Source: Antitrichia curtipendula
Taxonomy: Eukaryota; Streptophyta; Bryopsida; Hypnales; Leucodontaceae
Direction: 5' to 3'
Assembly: GCA_951230915.1 (NCBI GenBank)
Contig: OX579636.1
Span: 40,241,912 to 40,305,911, forward strand
DNA length: 64,000 nucleotides
The notes under the pieces are model-generated. The model saw nothing but the letters and a program-made list of their open reading frames with translations. It did not search any database and was not told the origin of the DNA. Every line of letters begins with the position of its first letter. The stretch's first letter is position 1. Shown piece after piece: positions 34,293-46,183 of the stretch. Made by a program: the position numbers and the translations under genes.

Positions 34293-37200
34293 TAGTCATG
34301 TTGTTGAAGATTGAATACAAATTGTTTTTTCAACAGACTTGGTAGTATTTCAACCACCATTTTGTAAAGCTTCTAGACTTAGAAGTAATTGACACATTCC
34401 TTATCTACACTGGCTCTTTCAAGAGTTTACATCTTAATGATTTAAGGTATGTATTTTGCCTTCTCTTGAGTTGGAAATGCTAAATTCCTTACATTTGATA
34501 GAATATTGGTGATATATCTTAACACTAGAACATCAGTCCGATTATTGTGAAATCAATCTTTTTGGTACCATAAAGATCATTTAATTATAAAAAACAGGAG
34601 CATTCGTTGGAAATCAAAATACTGTGCAAGACCTTCTAATTTCACACAAAATCCCAAGGATAAACATGTGCACTTCTGTCTTACATAGAAAGAATGTTTG
34701 TCTTCCACCGGACACTTTTAGACTACCACATTGTTATAGGGTTAACAATGTGATTTTTCTCATTGATTTTTGTACATGAGAAATGTTTTTTGGAGACTCC
34801 GGGTCTCCATTGCTCATTACCCTCCAAAAGCCTTGGGGTATTTCTAGGGCAATATTCATACTCTATACTCATACACACTCGGTTAGGACTTCCTTGTACA
34901 TGCATCAATGGCTTACTGGATACGCAAGAAACTACCTTGAATGTAAAGGAATGTAATGTGGCATAAGGTAGAACATCCTATTATAGACAATTTAAAGATC
35001 CATTATGGATGTCTAGCTCGGGAATGACCCCATCAAAGGGTTTTTTTTCAATAAATGAGGTTTTGTCCCACAATCAATGTCTTATTAGTTGATGGCAATT
35101 GAGTGATTAGTGACTACAATAGGAACTTTTAGCTTTTGAGTGTAAATTAATTTTAGGAAGTGGATTTCTTAGGCCTTCATGTTGTAGCCATGTTAGAAAA
35201 GATTGTGATTGCTTTAGGTGAATAAGATGAGCATTATGGATATAGTTTTTGTTGGTTTGGGGGTATTCTAGAGACTCTTTTGGGTCATGATGGGCAAAAT
35301 ACTTCAAGAATTCATAACAAATTCATACTTTGTCACAAAAATATAATTTCAATTATTCTCGTTGTTTTTTTATCCAAAAAGAGCATATGAAGGACCTAAG
35401 TACTTGAAAAATGTCCTTGATTTTGCAAGGGGCATCCATTTCAGCCCAAAGTGTTATAGTTGCCAAAAAAGAAGACTCAGGGTTACTTCACAGTACGGCA
35501 ATGGGTTGAGAGTTTGTCATTTTCTACCAATCAGATTTCAAGAATCCAAGAATTCTTTGTTATTTATTATTTGTGGAGAGAAAAAGATAGAAATCTAACC
35601 ATATGGATTTGGACTTTGGACTTGGCCTTTGGAGGCTTCACAACATGACTGTTTAACCCCTTAAGAACCAAGGCGTCTTTTCAACCAAAAAACACTCAAG
35701 ATTGCCATTTCTATAGCAAAGAGTAAAACAATTTGAAAATTATTTTTTTCCACATCAAACTATGGGATCAAACACCTAACTAGTATGAGAATGTGTGGAA
35801 TTTTTTTTTGAATTTTTGACCGCATAGATTGTAAGCTATCTGTATTTAAAGTGGCAAAAATGTTTATTAGCACATTGCAGGACTAGACTCTTTTGGCTTT
35901 GAACATTTTCAACTTAAATTTTTTGCACTACAGAGTTATCAGCTTTTAATCTTTGCAATGGAGAATTGAGTCGAGGGTCTAGGGGGAAAAAAATTTTAAA
36001 AAAACTTAATTTTCATTCTTTAGAAAATTGTTGAGTAGAAGTAGGTAACAGATAGAAGGAAAATCTGAGATATTAATTCCTTTTAGATGGAATTAAAATG
36101 CACTAATGCCAATGGTGAGGTTGTCTTAGCAAAAAACTAAACCATATGGAACTTTTATTTTTGAAAAATAAAAAAAATTGCATTCAAAAATGAATTCTAT
36201 GAGCTATTTTTTTCAAGAAGATGCTCAAATTGCCCAATAAAACAAGATTGTCCATAACTTTCTCATAACAAATCCAAATGAAATGAATCAAAGCTTACCA
36301 AATAGAAAAAAATGTAATCTATGACATAGTTGTGATGACAAATGTGTCATAGTTGAGCAAAAAGATGACTCAGTCTCCCATTCATCCCCCCCCCCCCCCA
36401 AATAGGACAATTGGGGTACTTTGTGAGGTAAGGTAGCGCTCTTATTTGTATGAGGGGAATATGTTCTCAATTGTTGTTACAAAGTATTCTCTTATGGTCT
36501 ATGATCATTTATAGAAAAGAAGAGGGAATATCAAAAACATACAAATTAATTTTAGGACATAACTCGATCATCACGCGTGGTACAAACATTGAAAATATGA
36601 GCAAATCCAAATTTATTGCAAGCATCCACATTGCATGTACTAGAATATATCAGAAGTAGAGACCTTCAAGAGCTCACAACTACGCAAGGGATAAGTGGTG
36701 AAGATTTTGCATTTGTTTTGCTCTGAAATATTCAAGTTTACCAAAAATGTTAAAACAACAACAATTCATCTTTAATGCTTCAACCCTTGAACTCTTCAAC
36801 TCTTTATTTGGTGCCTTGCACTTTTGTATCCACAAGCTAACAATTCTTTCATTGGTTGTGTATTGGCTTACTATTTGCATGCAATTGGATACCACGACTT
36901 AGGCCTCATTCATTGAAAACAACAAGTTCAATTCATTTTGCAATGTGAGATAATTGGAGTACTATGGAGATCAATTGGAGTTTTGTAAATTGTGTTACAA
37001 TTTGGGAGTGTTGTATGGAAAATGAACATATTCATAGACCTTTGCCAAGGCATTTGTACATGGCCTTCCTAAGGTCTTAATTTGCTCGTGGTATGGAAAA
37101 TGAGCATGGAATGAACTCTCATAGGAAAATTTCAGATTTCTTAACCATTCAAGGTCAAAGTATCCAAAACAATTGTTGCCACTTAGAGTTGATATTTCAT

Positions 37201-38034
37201 CCATTTTAATTTTTTTTGAAGAGCATGCGAACTTCATTTTATAGAATTTGAAAATCCTTTTGAACAAATCTTCAATACATTTAAAAAGAAGCATCCTAAG
37301 TGACTTTGGAGATACTTATAACATAGAATTTACAATGTAATCAAAATTTAAAGTTGAACAATTTTTATGGTTAGAGTTTAGCATTTCAAGTTTCTTATTT
37401 AAAATCATTTAGAAAGGTATCAAAATTTAATGTCTACTTGAAATTTGAAATGGCTATTATTCAAATTTTATTTGTGTTAAATAAAATGATTGATGATAGT
37501 ATGGGGATACACAATTGTATACGTATATCACCTATGGTTATTGATAAACAAATTGAATTCAAAAATTTTATTATCAAATTTATCTTTCACTCATTGTTTG
37601 AGACAAGGATTAGAAAAATCATATAGCTTTTGAAAATCATCAAATGTTGAGGGATATTGAGACATTTAGGGATTAAGAATATTTTATATATAGTGAGGAA
37701 CAAAAAGATTCATTTTTTGCTAAGTCCCTTCACTATATAGTCAATTCCTCACCAAATTTAAAACTAACAACATTTTCTAAAAGTTACTAATGATGATAAG
37801 AAGGTATTAAATTTTAAGATAAATTGATCCAAGAAAAATAGTTGTAAATGTTTTTTGAAGCAATAAAGCACAATTACAATTAGAAGGCTCTAGAAATTAT
37901 TTTAAATCCACCACCAGTTTTCTACCCATTTATTACTAATTTACAAGGTATTCACTATCAATCTACAAGATGCTCGCTCTTGATTTGAAGCACTTTCAAG
38001 TTCCAAAAAGCGATCAAGAGTCAAAACAATGTTG
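34293..38034. other. Non-coding part of copy B
   Basis: AT-rich and collinear with 21133-25237 of copy A. It holds a 13-base C run at about 36387-36399 where copy A has 8. No gene supported. Confidence 0.4.
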
Positions 38035-40015
38035 CACGATGCTCATGATTATGGCACATTCTTTGCGGTTACAGGTAAAAAATTGTGCTTGGCATGGGTT
38101 GATGGGATGGTGGAGCAATAATCAACAACTCAAATTTTAATACATTTTATTTTCCTTTTGCAACTTCTAAAATATGTAATTAGTGTTAAATTTGATAAAA
38201 AATTGATTGTGAAAAAAGGTCCAAGTGGATAATAGGTTCTATTTGTCCTCAACCCTAATATGAAATTTTTTTATTCTTCATTTAAAACTTTCCAAATATC
38301 TGAAAATTTTATGACCTCTCGAAGATTGGATTTCAATTTTGAAAAAAACAAATGTATGTTGTCAAATGCCCATTGATATTTGTAGGGTTAGCCATAAAAT
38401 GTAGAGAGATGTATATTCCAAAGTTGGGGTCATGTGACACCTTATATTAAACTCTTCGTAGATCATATTTTTATTTCTTCGTAGGTAGGTTTTAAACCCT
38501 TAAAGGACCAAACTTATGCTTTTGGCAACATAACTTTTGGGGGTAGGTACATGTGAGTAGAGATTTGACTTATTTAGGTTGAAATTTTTCTACAAGGTGT
38601 AGACAAGAAATAACTTCTATGAGTGCTAAATTTCATTTCATGTGAGTATATAAGTGAAAAATTGTTCTTTGTTTCTCAACTCGGGTAGCCCTAGAAGACT
38701 AGAAGAAATCACTCTTTTCATAAATAAAAATTTGAAATTGGTTCTTGAGAGATATATACACGTGGAAAGCTTTGAATCATTCCATTTTGATCAATGAAAT
38801 GAAAGTTATGAGGAGTTTCAATTTGCAAGTAGTTATGGAATTTCTACTCCAAAATAAACTTTAAAGTCCTTTATTTAACTCAATTTTTAATAGTTTTCAA
38901 GGTAAGTAAAATCATAGGATCCAAATTGTTTATTACAACATTACAACTTGAGATAGGTGTTTTGCAATTCCATAACTAAATTCTTAACAATTAAGTATTT
39001 GAATCATTGATTCTCTACTTGTTTCTACTTACTATTTTCTTCCCTATATGTTGTACATTTCCAAATGATCTAAAATTTTCCAAGCATGTAGCCAGTTTGC
39101 CTTGAAGAATGAATCCAAAGAAGCACCACCATTTTGGACATAATTTACATACAAATGTGACCTTGTTAAGTGCAACTATCCATTTTTGTGCAGGGCCAAA
39201 AAAAGGATTTTTGCCACTTCAAATGCTAATATCTTGCAATCCACATGGTGGATAATTCTGAAATATTTGTCCACATCTTCTCAAAACAACGTACTACAAG
39301 TTTCCTACACGTACATGTGTCCAAAAATGTTTTCTTTTAAAAATCTTTTTACTTGTACTACAAATGGCAATTTTGGAGTGTTTTTTGGTGAAAACATACT
39401 CATTCAAGGAACTTTTAATCAGGGGTTCACATGAAAGTTCTACCTATGGATGTCCCTACATATCTATGCACTTGAATTAAATAAATTCATCATGAACCTT
39501 TTTCAATCCATTATCATGTAACACCATAAATGCTACAATTCATCCCATAATCCCAAATGACTTTTTTGCTTTTTTGAACTCCAATTTGGTATGATTGGTT
39601 GGGATTTGTGTAAGAATTGAATGTTAAGATTATGCAAGTTACACAACGAATGCCAATTATGCTCTCTATTATGCTGAATGCCACAATAGGCAACTTCTAT
39701 GCTTATTTGGGACATCCTTGTCCTACCCAACGAAGAAAACGATTTGGGGATGCGTTTTGTCAGATCTGTGGAAACCACTTCCAAGCAGACCGTCTTCTTG
39801 CATTTTATTTTGGGTGGGGACAAAGAATTTTGGATAATCAGTTGGCAGCAGGTGTGTGAACTTGAAAGCAGGCCAAGAGTCATCCCAAAGTTGGGGTGCT
39901 GGAAATCTGAAAAAATCTGAAAATTCTTATAGAAGAATGAAGAGATTTTCATTTCCGAAAAAAAAAGAATGGATGGAGGCTATGTGGTGGGGGTAACACT
40001 GATACAAGGACATTC
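38035..40015. repeat. 2-kb segment present only in copy B, repeat-related
   Basis: Lies between 'aaaacaatgttg' and 'gaacctcaaa', which are almost adjacent in copy A (25230-25250). Its 38700-39290 part matches 49340-50310: gaaagctttgaatcattcca, gatgaaagttatg, tttattacaacattacaac, aagcatgtagcca, cttgcaatccac(a/g)tggtgg. A minus-strand stretch at about 39700-39870 (KCKKTVCLEVVSTD) weakly resembles the 26.2/41.0 kb conserved exon-like segment. Exact ends and target duplication were not resolved. Confidence 0.5.
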
Positions 40016-40869
40016 CGAACCTCAAAAGGTTTGATGGATGCCTTTACTCGCCACTATAGACACTATAGAAACAAACAATGCACCTACTGGTCCAATAATT
40101 GGGGTATTTGAATGAGGACCTAGGTCATAGGGTAGGACGTCCTTACAAAGTTAATTTAGAAGATTTCACGGAGACTTGTTGGATGGAAGAAATTAAATTT
40201 TGAAGTAAGGATTGTGAGGGAGTTCCTTGAATGCAATTTAACCCTTGAACGTGGACATGGATGCCAAACGTCCGATGGACGACAGGAAATCATTGGAGTA
40301 GTAGGACATAAGTGTGATGATTCATCTTTGGAATTTTGTTGTGAAAAGGGGAGGTCTTCTATAGTAGTTTGACTTCCAATGAGTGATTCTGTTGTTTCTC
40401 CCCCTCGTCCATTAAGGGTGAAGCGAATGGATTTGGATATTGGATATTCCTCATTGGGGCATCTTTTGAACTTCTCTACATAAGAAAATGCCAAATCCAC
40501 ATGTAAATCTTTTCACAATTTCAGGTTCTATGCTCTCTACGTGAATTTGAACCATGAGAATGAACAACGCGCACTAAAAAAGAACAACGAGAAACCCAAC
40601 CAATATGAAAAAGATAGGATTATAGATTTATATTTAATCGGACTCTGGAGCAAAGAGTCTTCCAAAGTACACACTACACACACACGAGCTTCAAAACTTG
40701 TGAGCACAGGTTCGTCCTCGCTTCTCAATCTTCAGGAGCACTCCAGGTAAATATGAAATGTGCAAGTAATAACTAGAGGTATCATACGACTTAGGCTGTC
40801 CTGTCCAGTTCTGCGAGGCAGAGACAGAAGTGATCGGTGAAACAACGAACTTATTGTATAAAAAAGCAA

Positions 40870-41302
40870 TCAGGTCATGTAGCCGAACAAAGCTTCAAAT
40901 CTCCGGGTCTTGGATTTTCGAGAAGCAGATTGATTTTGGATTCTCTGGGGCTTCGATTCGTCGGAGCAGGAAGGATCCGTGGCAGCAGCAACCAACTGGA
41001 ACCACTTCAAACCAAGACTTTCTTCGTCCGTGTCTTCTTCTGTGGCACAAACTGCAGATCGGTTGCACAGAAAGAGTGACCGGGGAACCGCCACTTACAG
41101 CCAGGGAGGGGCATGACCCAAGTTCAAAACTTGCAAACAGACTTTCGATGAAATCTTCGGAAACATCTGCACTCTGGGCAGTCTGGGGTATTGGAGGAGC
41201 TTGTAGTTGGAGGGGGTCCGCCACCTCAAATTCTAGGCAAGCTGGTGGGTCCTCCATCGGCAGCAGCACTGAACCAGAGGCCTGGCAGGAACGTAACTCC
41301 AC
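40870..41302 (-). CDS. Conserved exon-like segment of unknown function, copy B
   Basis: Two overlapping minus-strand frames. One (41302 downward) gives MELRSCQASGSVL, MEDPPACLEFEVADP and DVSEDFIESLFASFELGSC. The other (41094-40870) ends with an acidic tract and CATEEDTDEESLGLKWFQLV, then SKTRRFEALFGYMT and a stop. A gtaagtgg donor at about 41099 and an acceptor-like ctgcag at about 41055 could define a very short intron between them, but the frames do not join cleanly across it. It lies about 1.6 kb downstream of the MYB/SANT-like gene, on the same strand and in the same order as in copy A. It could be that gene's last exon(s) or an independent gene. Function unknown. Confidence 0.35.
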
Positions 41303-42240
41303 GTGTTATGGTTACTAAGGCGGAGTGTCAGTCAAAGTCAAAAGTCCTGACAAGGGCACTTTGAAAAGTCGCGTGGAATGGTGGTTTCTGATTGCCGCCG
41401 TGCGGAGCACGATGATCGGAATTCTTTTTTTACAAAAAAAAATAGTCAGAGAAACCCCGGAATCCCTGAGATAGCTGGAGGCCATGAAGTAGCCATCCTC
41501 TGAATAGTCTTCACTAAGAAGCTTCCTTCATGTCCCTCCTAGCAAGTGACGTACGAGTAACTCCTGAACTAAACCTCAAGAATTTCCATGAAGTGCTATG
41601 CTCCATCTCTCAATTTCCCATGGACGAAAAGCTTCTCCGGGCTGCCATTCTACTCTACATAGCCAACTGTAGAATCTGTACAGCCAGCTACTAACCCCAG
41701 CTCCTTGCTTGTTAGTCACCGAGCATGACAATGCTTGATGTCACGGAGCACGCTGCCGCCTTTGATTCCTCATGCTCTTCCAATGCCCGCCTTGTGGGGA
41801 GTCCATCTCACTACTGGGTATGATTCAGATTACAATAGCAACTGGGGCTCCTTCCTTGGCATGGAATAGACACGAACTGAATTCTTTCTGCTGGATGCCG
41901 ACTCCGTTTTCTAGCCTCCTCTGCAAAATACAATCATCCTCCCTCTTCCCCATCCCGAAAAACAAAGAAAACAAACAAACAAGAACGAAAGAAAGCAGTC
42001 CAAAATGGAAATGAAAAAACAAAAGAGAACAAACGGAGGAGAAGAGAAAAAAAAGGGAGGAGAAGAAAAGGAATGAGAAGTGCTCAAAGAAGAAAAGAGA
42101 TTCAAGAAGAGGCAGGAACTAAATAAAACTAATACGGAGTAGAACAGAAGAAGGAAAATCAGGAAAAAAGAATATTCAATAAAGAAATCATTCCATTCAC
42201 CGCAGTAAAGACAGTAAGATGGAAAAAGACATCTTCAAGG

Positions 42241-42483
42241 TTACCAAACTTCAAAAAACAAAAGATTCAGCAGCTTAAACTCGAAGTCATGATGCCACGA
42301 CGGCATACTTGGAACATGGAGCTCAAACTCAAAAAGTTCAACACCGAAACTATCAAAGCCCTCTCCCTCACGGAAAGTCGACCAAAAAGACTTCATTCCC
42401 AACACCACAAAATTCACGCCAATCACTTGCTGAGAACTGAAAACAGAAGCTATTTCTATCGTAGCTGCATGCACTACTAGCAT
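42241..42483 (-). other. Conserved minus-strand frame, possible exon or 3' UTR, copy B
   Basis: Core residues SSQQVIG, GMKSFWSTFREGEGFDSFGV and ELFEFEL are shared with copy A (27502-27819), but the two frames end differently. A pyrimidine tract plus cag precedes the shared part. No domain recognised. Confidence 0.3.
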
Positions 42484-42915
42484 GCTTGTATTCGTGCTTC
42501 ACAAACCCACGTCATGACACCACAATCATGCATGGAAAATACGAAACTCAACATTAACTTCAACAGACAGGCGTTGCATGAGGAACTTACCACCAGTGCT
42601 GGCTCGCCCAGGACGGGTGGCAGGAGACCTGCTGCATGTCAAATTTCAGCAATATAAGACGATAGCATCCAAAAAACAAAGGAACCAATGTCGAAGTAAA
42701 TGTAAAGTAGAGGCTCCATTAACCATACATCCCATTCGAGGGTCCGTTGACCATACTGTTGAACTAGGGTTTATGCTTCGTGTGAAAACACTTCATCTAT
42801 TGAAATTGAGTTTTGGGGCAACTGAGTTTTAGCTCAATCAAACATAGAAAACGTACCAAGTTTCTTCATTATCGTAGGAAAAGACTCAAAGTTCATCTGT
42901 ACGGTGACAGGTTAA

Positions 42916-44635
42916 TTACCATTGCATCCAACACATGAGATAAACAGGGGAAGAACAAGCCATTCGATTACCCCAAGTTGAGGTGTCTGCTACAAAACCA
43001 CTGCTCTTTGATGAGCTTCCAGCTCCATTCGGTTTCAATTTCTTCTTGGAATTCGGTGGGCAGTAATCGCGAATTTGATTGTACCACTCTTCCGGCAACC
43101 GAGGTGACACCTTCATTTTGGCAAAGTCCTCCTCATTCAACTGCTTGAACTCCTTCAGCTGCCGACCGCAGTATTTCTTCATTGTGCTGAATGATCTCTT
43201 CAGAGTGTCCATCCTCCCTCGACACTCATGCCCCGTCCTGCCTGGCACCGCCTTGGCTATGGCATCCCAATACGAGTCACTATCAGTGCCCTGCTTCATT
43301 CGGGTGCACGCTTTATTCGTGCTCGAAACTGCTTTCAACAGGTCATCTGTGTCCAGTTTAGCCCAATTCTTCCCACGTTCCTTGCGCTTCTTCTGGGCCA
43401 CGGCTGTCCTTCCTTCTGCGTTGTCTGTGAAATTTCCTGAGTTTGGAGACAAAAACGACGAACTCTCGAAGGGCAGCTCAATGGCAATGCCTCCTTCGAT
43501 GGGCTTCATGGGAAGAGCAAGATCCTCTTCCTGAGTAGCTTCACTTTGAGCTCCGTCTCCAGGTTTGCTCATGTCGTCGCGTACCGCGCTGTGAGTCAGA
43601 GCAAGGGGCGTAGTCTCCATCCCCACCACTGATAGAAAACATGGCACAAAAGGGTACAAGAACAAGTTAGCTCCACATGAGCAGACTTAGTTAGCAATGC
43701 AAGACACATGAGCATGGAATTGACGCACATGGATTTCAAGGGCCAATAGAAGGCTGCAATCTTTGCACATACATTCCATACAGCAGAAGTTGCACATGTG
43801 CCTTACCTTGTTCTGTAACTTCCATGGCACCGGAGGTTGGTGAGTCAACAACAGAATTCTCGAAAACACCATGTTTTGACTTGGCTTCCTTTATCTCCCG
43901 TGCCCGCGCTGCCAAAACGCTCTCCAGAACCATGGGGTCATCCATCTCAGTCATCATTTCAGCTGGAGTCATCACTTGCACACAACAGCGAGTTGCTTTG
44001 AGTGCAGCTTCTTGACACCGAAGTACGTCTTGGGCCTTGACACAGAATAAAACCTGAAATAGAGAAGCACATGTGAAGAAGACACCCAAGTCCAATTGGA
44101 GATCAATCAAAAACGAAAGACACGAGATCCCTGGTTTACGAAGCGATTCCGCAGACAGGTAGATCGTATCACAACCGCAGAGGTCGACCGGCTGCGAAAA
44201 TAGAATATGGAAACAGGGGAATATCGACACTCACCTAGCCACAGACATTCTAGGGTTCTACTGGACATGAAAAGGCTCCTTTCACAATTGCGAACCGCGT
44301 GTCAACTTCCTTTGAATTGGACTCAACAACAAGCAATTGCAAATTGCTAATTAAATAACAGCTTACATCTGGGATCAGATTTTACCTTAGGGCCTCAATT
44401 TCGTTCTTATGAAGAGAATCCCAAACTCTAACACCTCCAACAGCTTCTTCTGCTCCCCAGTTGCCTCCTCCGTGCAAATCGAGCGCAGAGTTCGTCTCAA
44501 CAATTCGACATCAAGCACACGGTGCGAAATTGGCTTCCGATATCCGAAGTCCGACGATGAACAGACGTGGTGCTTGCCTATGCTGAAAAAATGGGAAAAG
44601 CACACACTTGCTGCTAGCTTCTCCGCTTCCACCAT
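42916..44635 (-). CDS. MYB/SANT-like (trihelix-type) DNA-binding protein, copy B
   Basis: Probable transcription regulator acting in the nucleus. Exon 44053-43807 (acceptor ctatttcag, donor CAAG/gtaagg) and exon 43628-42916 (acceptor tctatcag) join in phase and stay open for about 319 codons. A likely start inside the first is MTPAEMMTEMDDP. The second exon has a Ser/acidic region, a basic stretch (QKKRKERGKNW), then a three-helix domain: WAKLDTDDLLKAV, SYWDAIAKAVPGRTGHECRG, RMDTLKRSFSTMKKY. A Lys/Ser-rich tail (NSKKKLKPNGAGSSSKSSG) follows and ends MCWMQW. A further exon at 44635-44387 (MVEAEKLAASV, HRVLDVELLRRTLRSICTEE) precedes, but B lacks one base there against copy A and reads into a stop. 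In neither copy does its phase join the next exon. The 5' structure, and whether B is functional, is therefore unresolved. Confidence 0.7.
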
Positions 44636-44796
44636 AACTGATCCCTATCGGACTTGCTACAGTCCTGAAATTCATACAGACAATGGTTACCAATTGAAAG
44701 CCGTGCTTTGATGTTTGGACTTATCGGACCTCAGTCATATTTTATCGGAACTGCTACAGTGTACAGTAGTCAGAGACTCGGAGGAAGACTAGGGCC

Positions 44797-46183
44797 GCGC
44801 CAGAGATTACTATTTACTGTGGCAACTTGGTGAGCTTGCATTTGTCGTTTAGGGTTTGGGAAAGCAGGATTTGGAGAATGCTCCTGAGAACCGATTCACG
44901 CGATTCCTTGCTCTGCAGAATAGAGAGGGTACCAGCTTGACAAGTTTGGCAGGTATGAACAACGCAGTGGCTCGCCGAGCGCCACCAGGACAGCTTGCTC
45001 TTCAATGCTCAGTTTGTGCAATAGCTCTCTTTTGGAATTGATTACCTGTAGAATGACGAGCTTTGGTTTGAGTTCTCACGTGCTAGATTTTGTGCTTCAA
45101 TGGTCCAGCAATGGTGACTGGTGAGGGATCAGTCTTTTCTAATGTCATGTTAGATGTGACACAGAATGACGTCGGTGCTTACTATAGCCGCAAAGCATTG
45201 TCTTCAATTTCAGTCGTTTGTTTAGCTACTATGAAGTCGAGCATGGAAGTAGAGGAACAGGTTCATTCCAACTGCAAGCCTAAACCCTAAACCCTAGAAA
45301 ATCACAAGGGCTGAATAATCTGACATTGCAGCTCTTCCTTGGCATCAGAATTTGGTTTCTGAACATGTGAAAAATTGACCTGTAGTGACAGTCAACGTGC
45401 ATGTGGCGGAATTCTACAACTCCACACAACGATAGTTACGTTTGTGAATCCCGCAATCAGGAACTGCAGCAACCAATGCTGGTGTGGTCTTGACAATCGT
45501 GAAGCTCAAATCTTGTTGAATCGCCTGCATTAAAATCCTGGAGCATTGAGGGATCGTAACATCAAAATTAGAGACATCGGAATCTAAAAGGGCTGTATCA
45601 ACTTGTTTTTTCGTAAGCATATGCACATGTGAATCTTTAAACAGGCTGCCCATCCACAGAGAACAAGGATGTAGTGAAACAACAAACTAGAGCAAAGCAA
45701 AAAGTACAAGCCACAATGGTCGCGGAGGTGATTTGATCACATGCGCCGATGAGTACAGCAGGTTCCATTGGAAGTGATCATTGTTAAAGGTTAAAGTTTG
45801 CTTCCTCAACAAAACTCTGCGTCCCATGCATTAGTTTCTTTACCTCACATTGGAAAGGTAGCCAAACCGTTGTTGATCTCGAGATAGACTTAACCAAGAA
45901 CTATGAAATCATGCAATTCAATCTTTGTTATGTCACAAGAGTCTATTAATCAATTCAAGAGATCAGAATTGGGAGCACGAAATAACGCCAGCACGTGCGA
46001 CAGAATTACAAGTGCGTTGGTACAGGTGGGTGTCAAATGACTGCGTTCTACACCTGCCCGAGTCACTAGGCATGGTCCATGTTGTCACGGAATCTTCGTC
46101 CTCAACATTCATCCCTGCTCTCAAATACACTTCCTTCTCTTGGGTACACTTCGTGGAAGTAGTGCCATCTGCGGTAGTAGCAT
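44797..46183. other. Intergenic region between copy B and the coiled-coil gene
   Basis: Mixed composition and short frames on both strands. A minus-strand frame at 45414-45653 (MGSLFKDSHVHMLTKKQVD) and a plus-strand frame at 45090-45290 have no recognisable domain. The part next to 46183 is likely 3' UTR of the coiled-coil gene: a different frame stays open there (45963-46364), but it overlaps the exon and has no motif. Confidence 0.35.

Larger units (their letters stand above)
32609..44796. repeat. Right copy (B) of the 10-12 kb direct segmental duplication
   Basis: Collinear partner of 20017-30144 and in the same orientation. Extra sequence in B comprises the MITE at 33844-34292 and about 2 kb at 38035-40015. 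B lacks the equivalent of A 22206-22640. It includes the whole MYB/SANT-like gene and its downstream flank. Confidence 0.85.
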
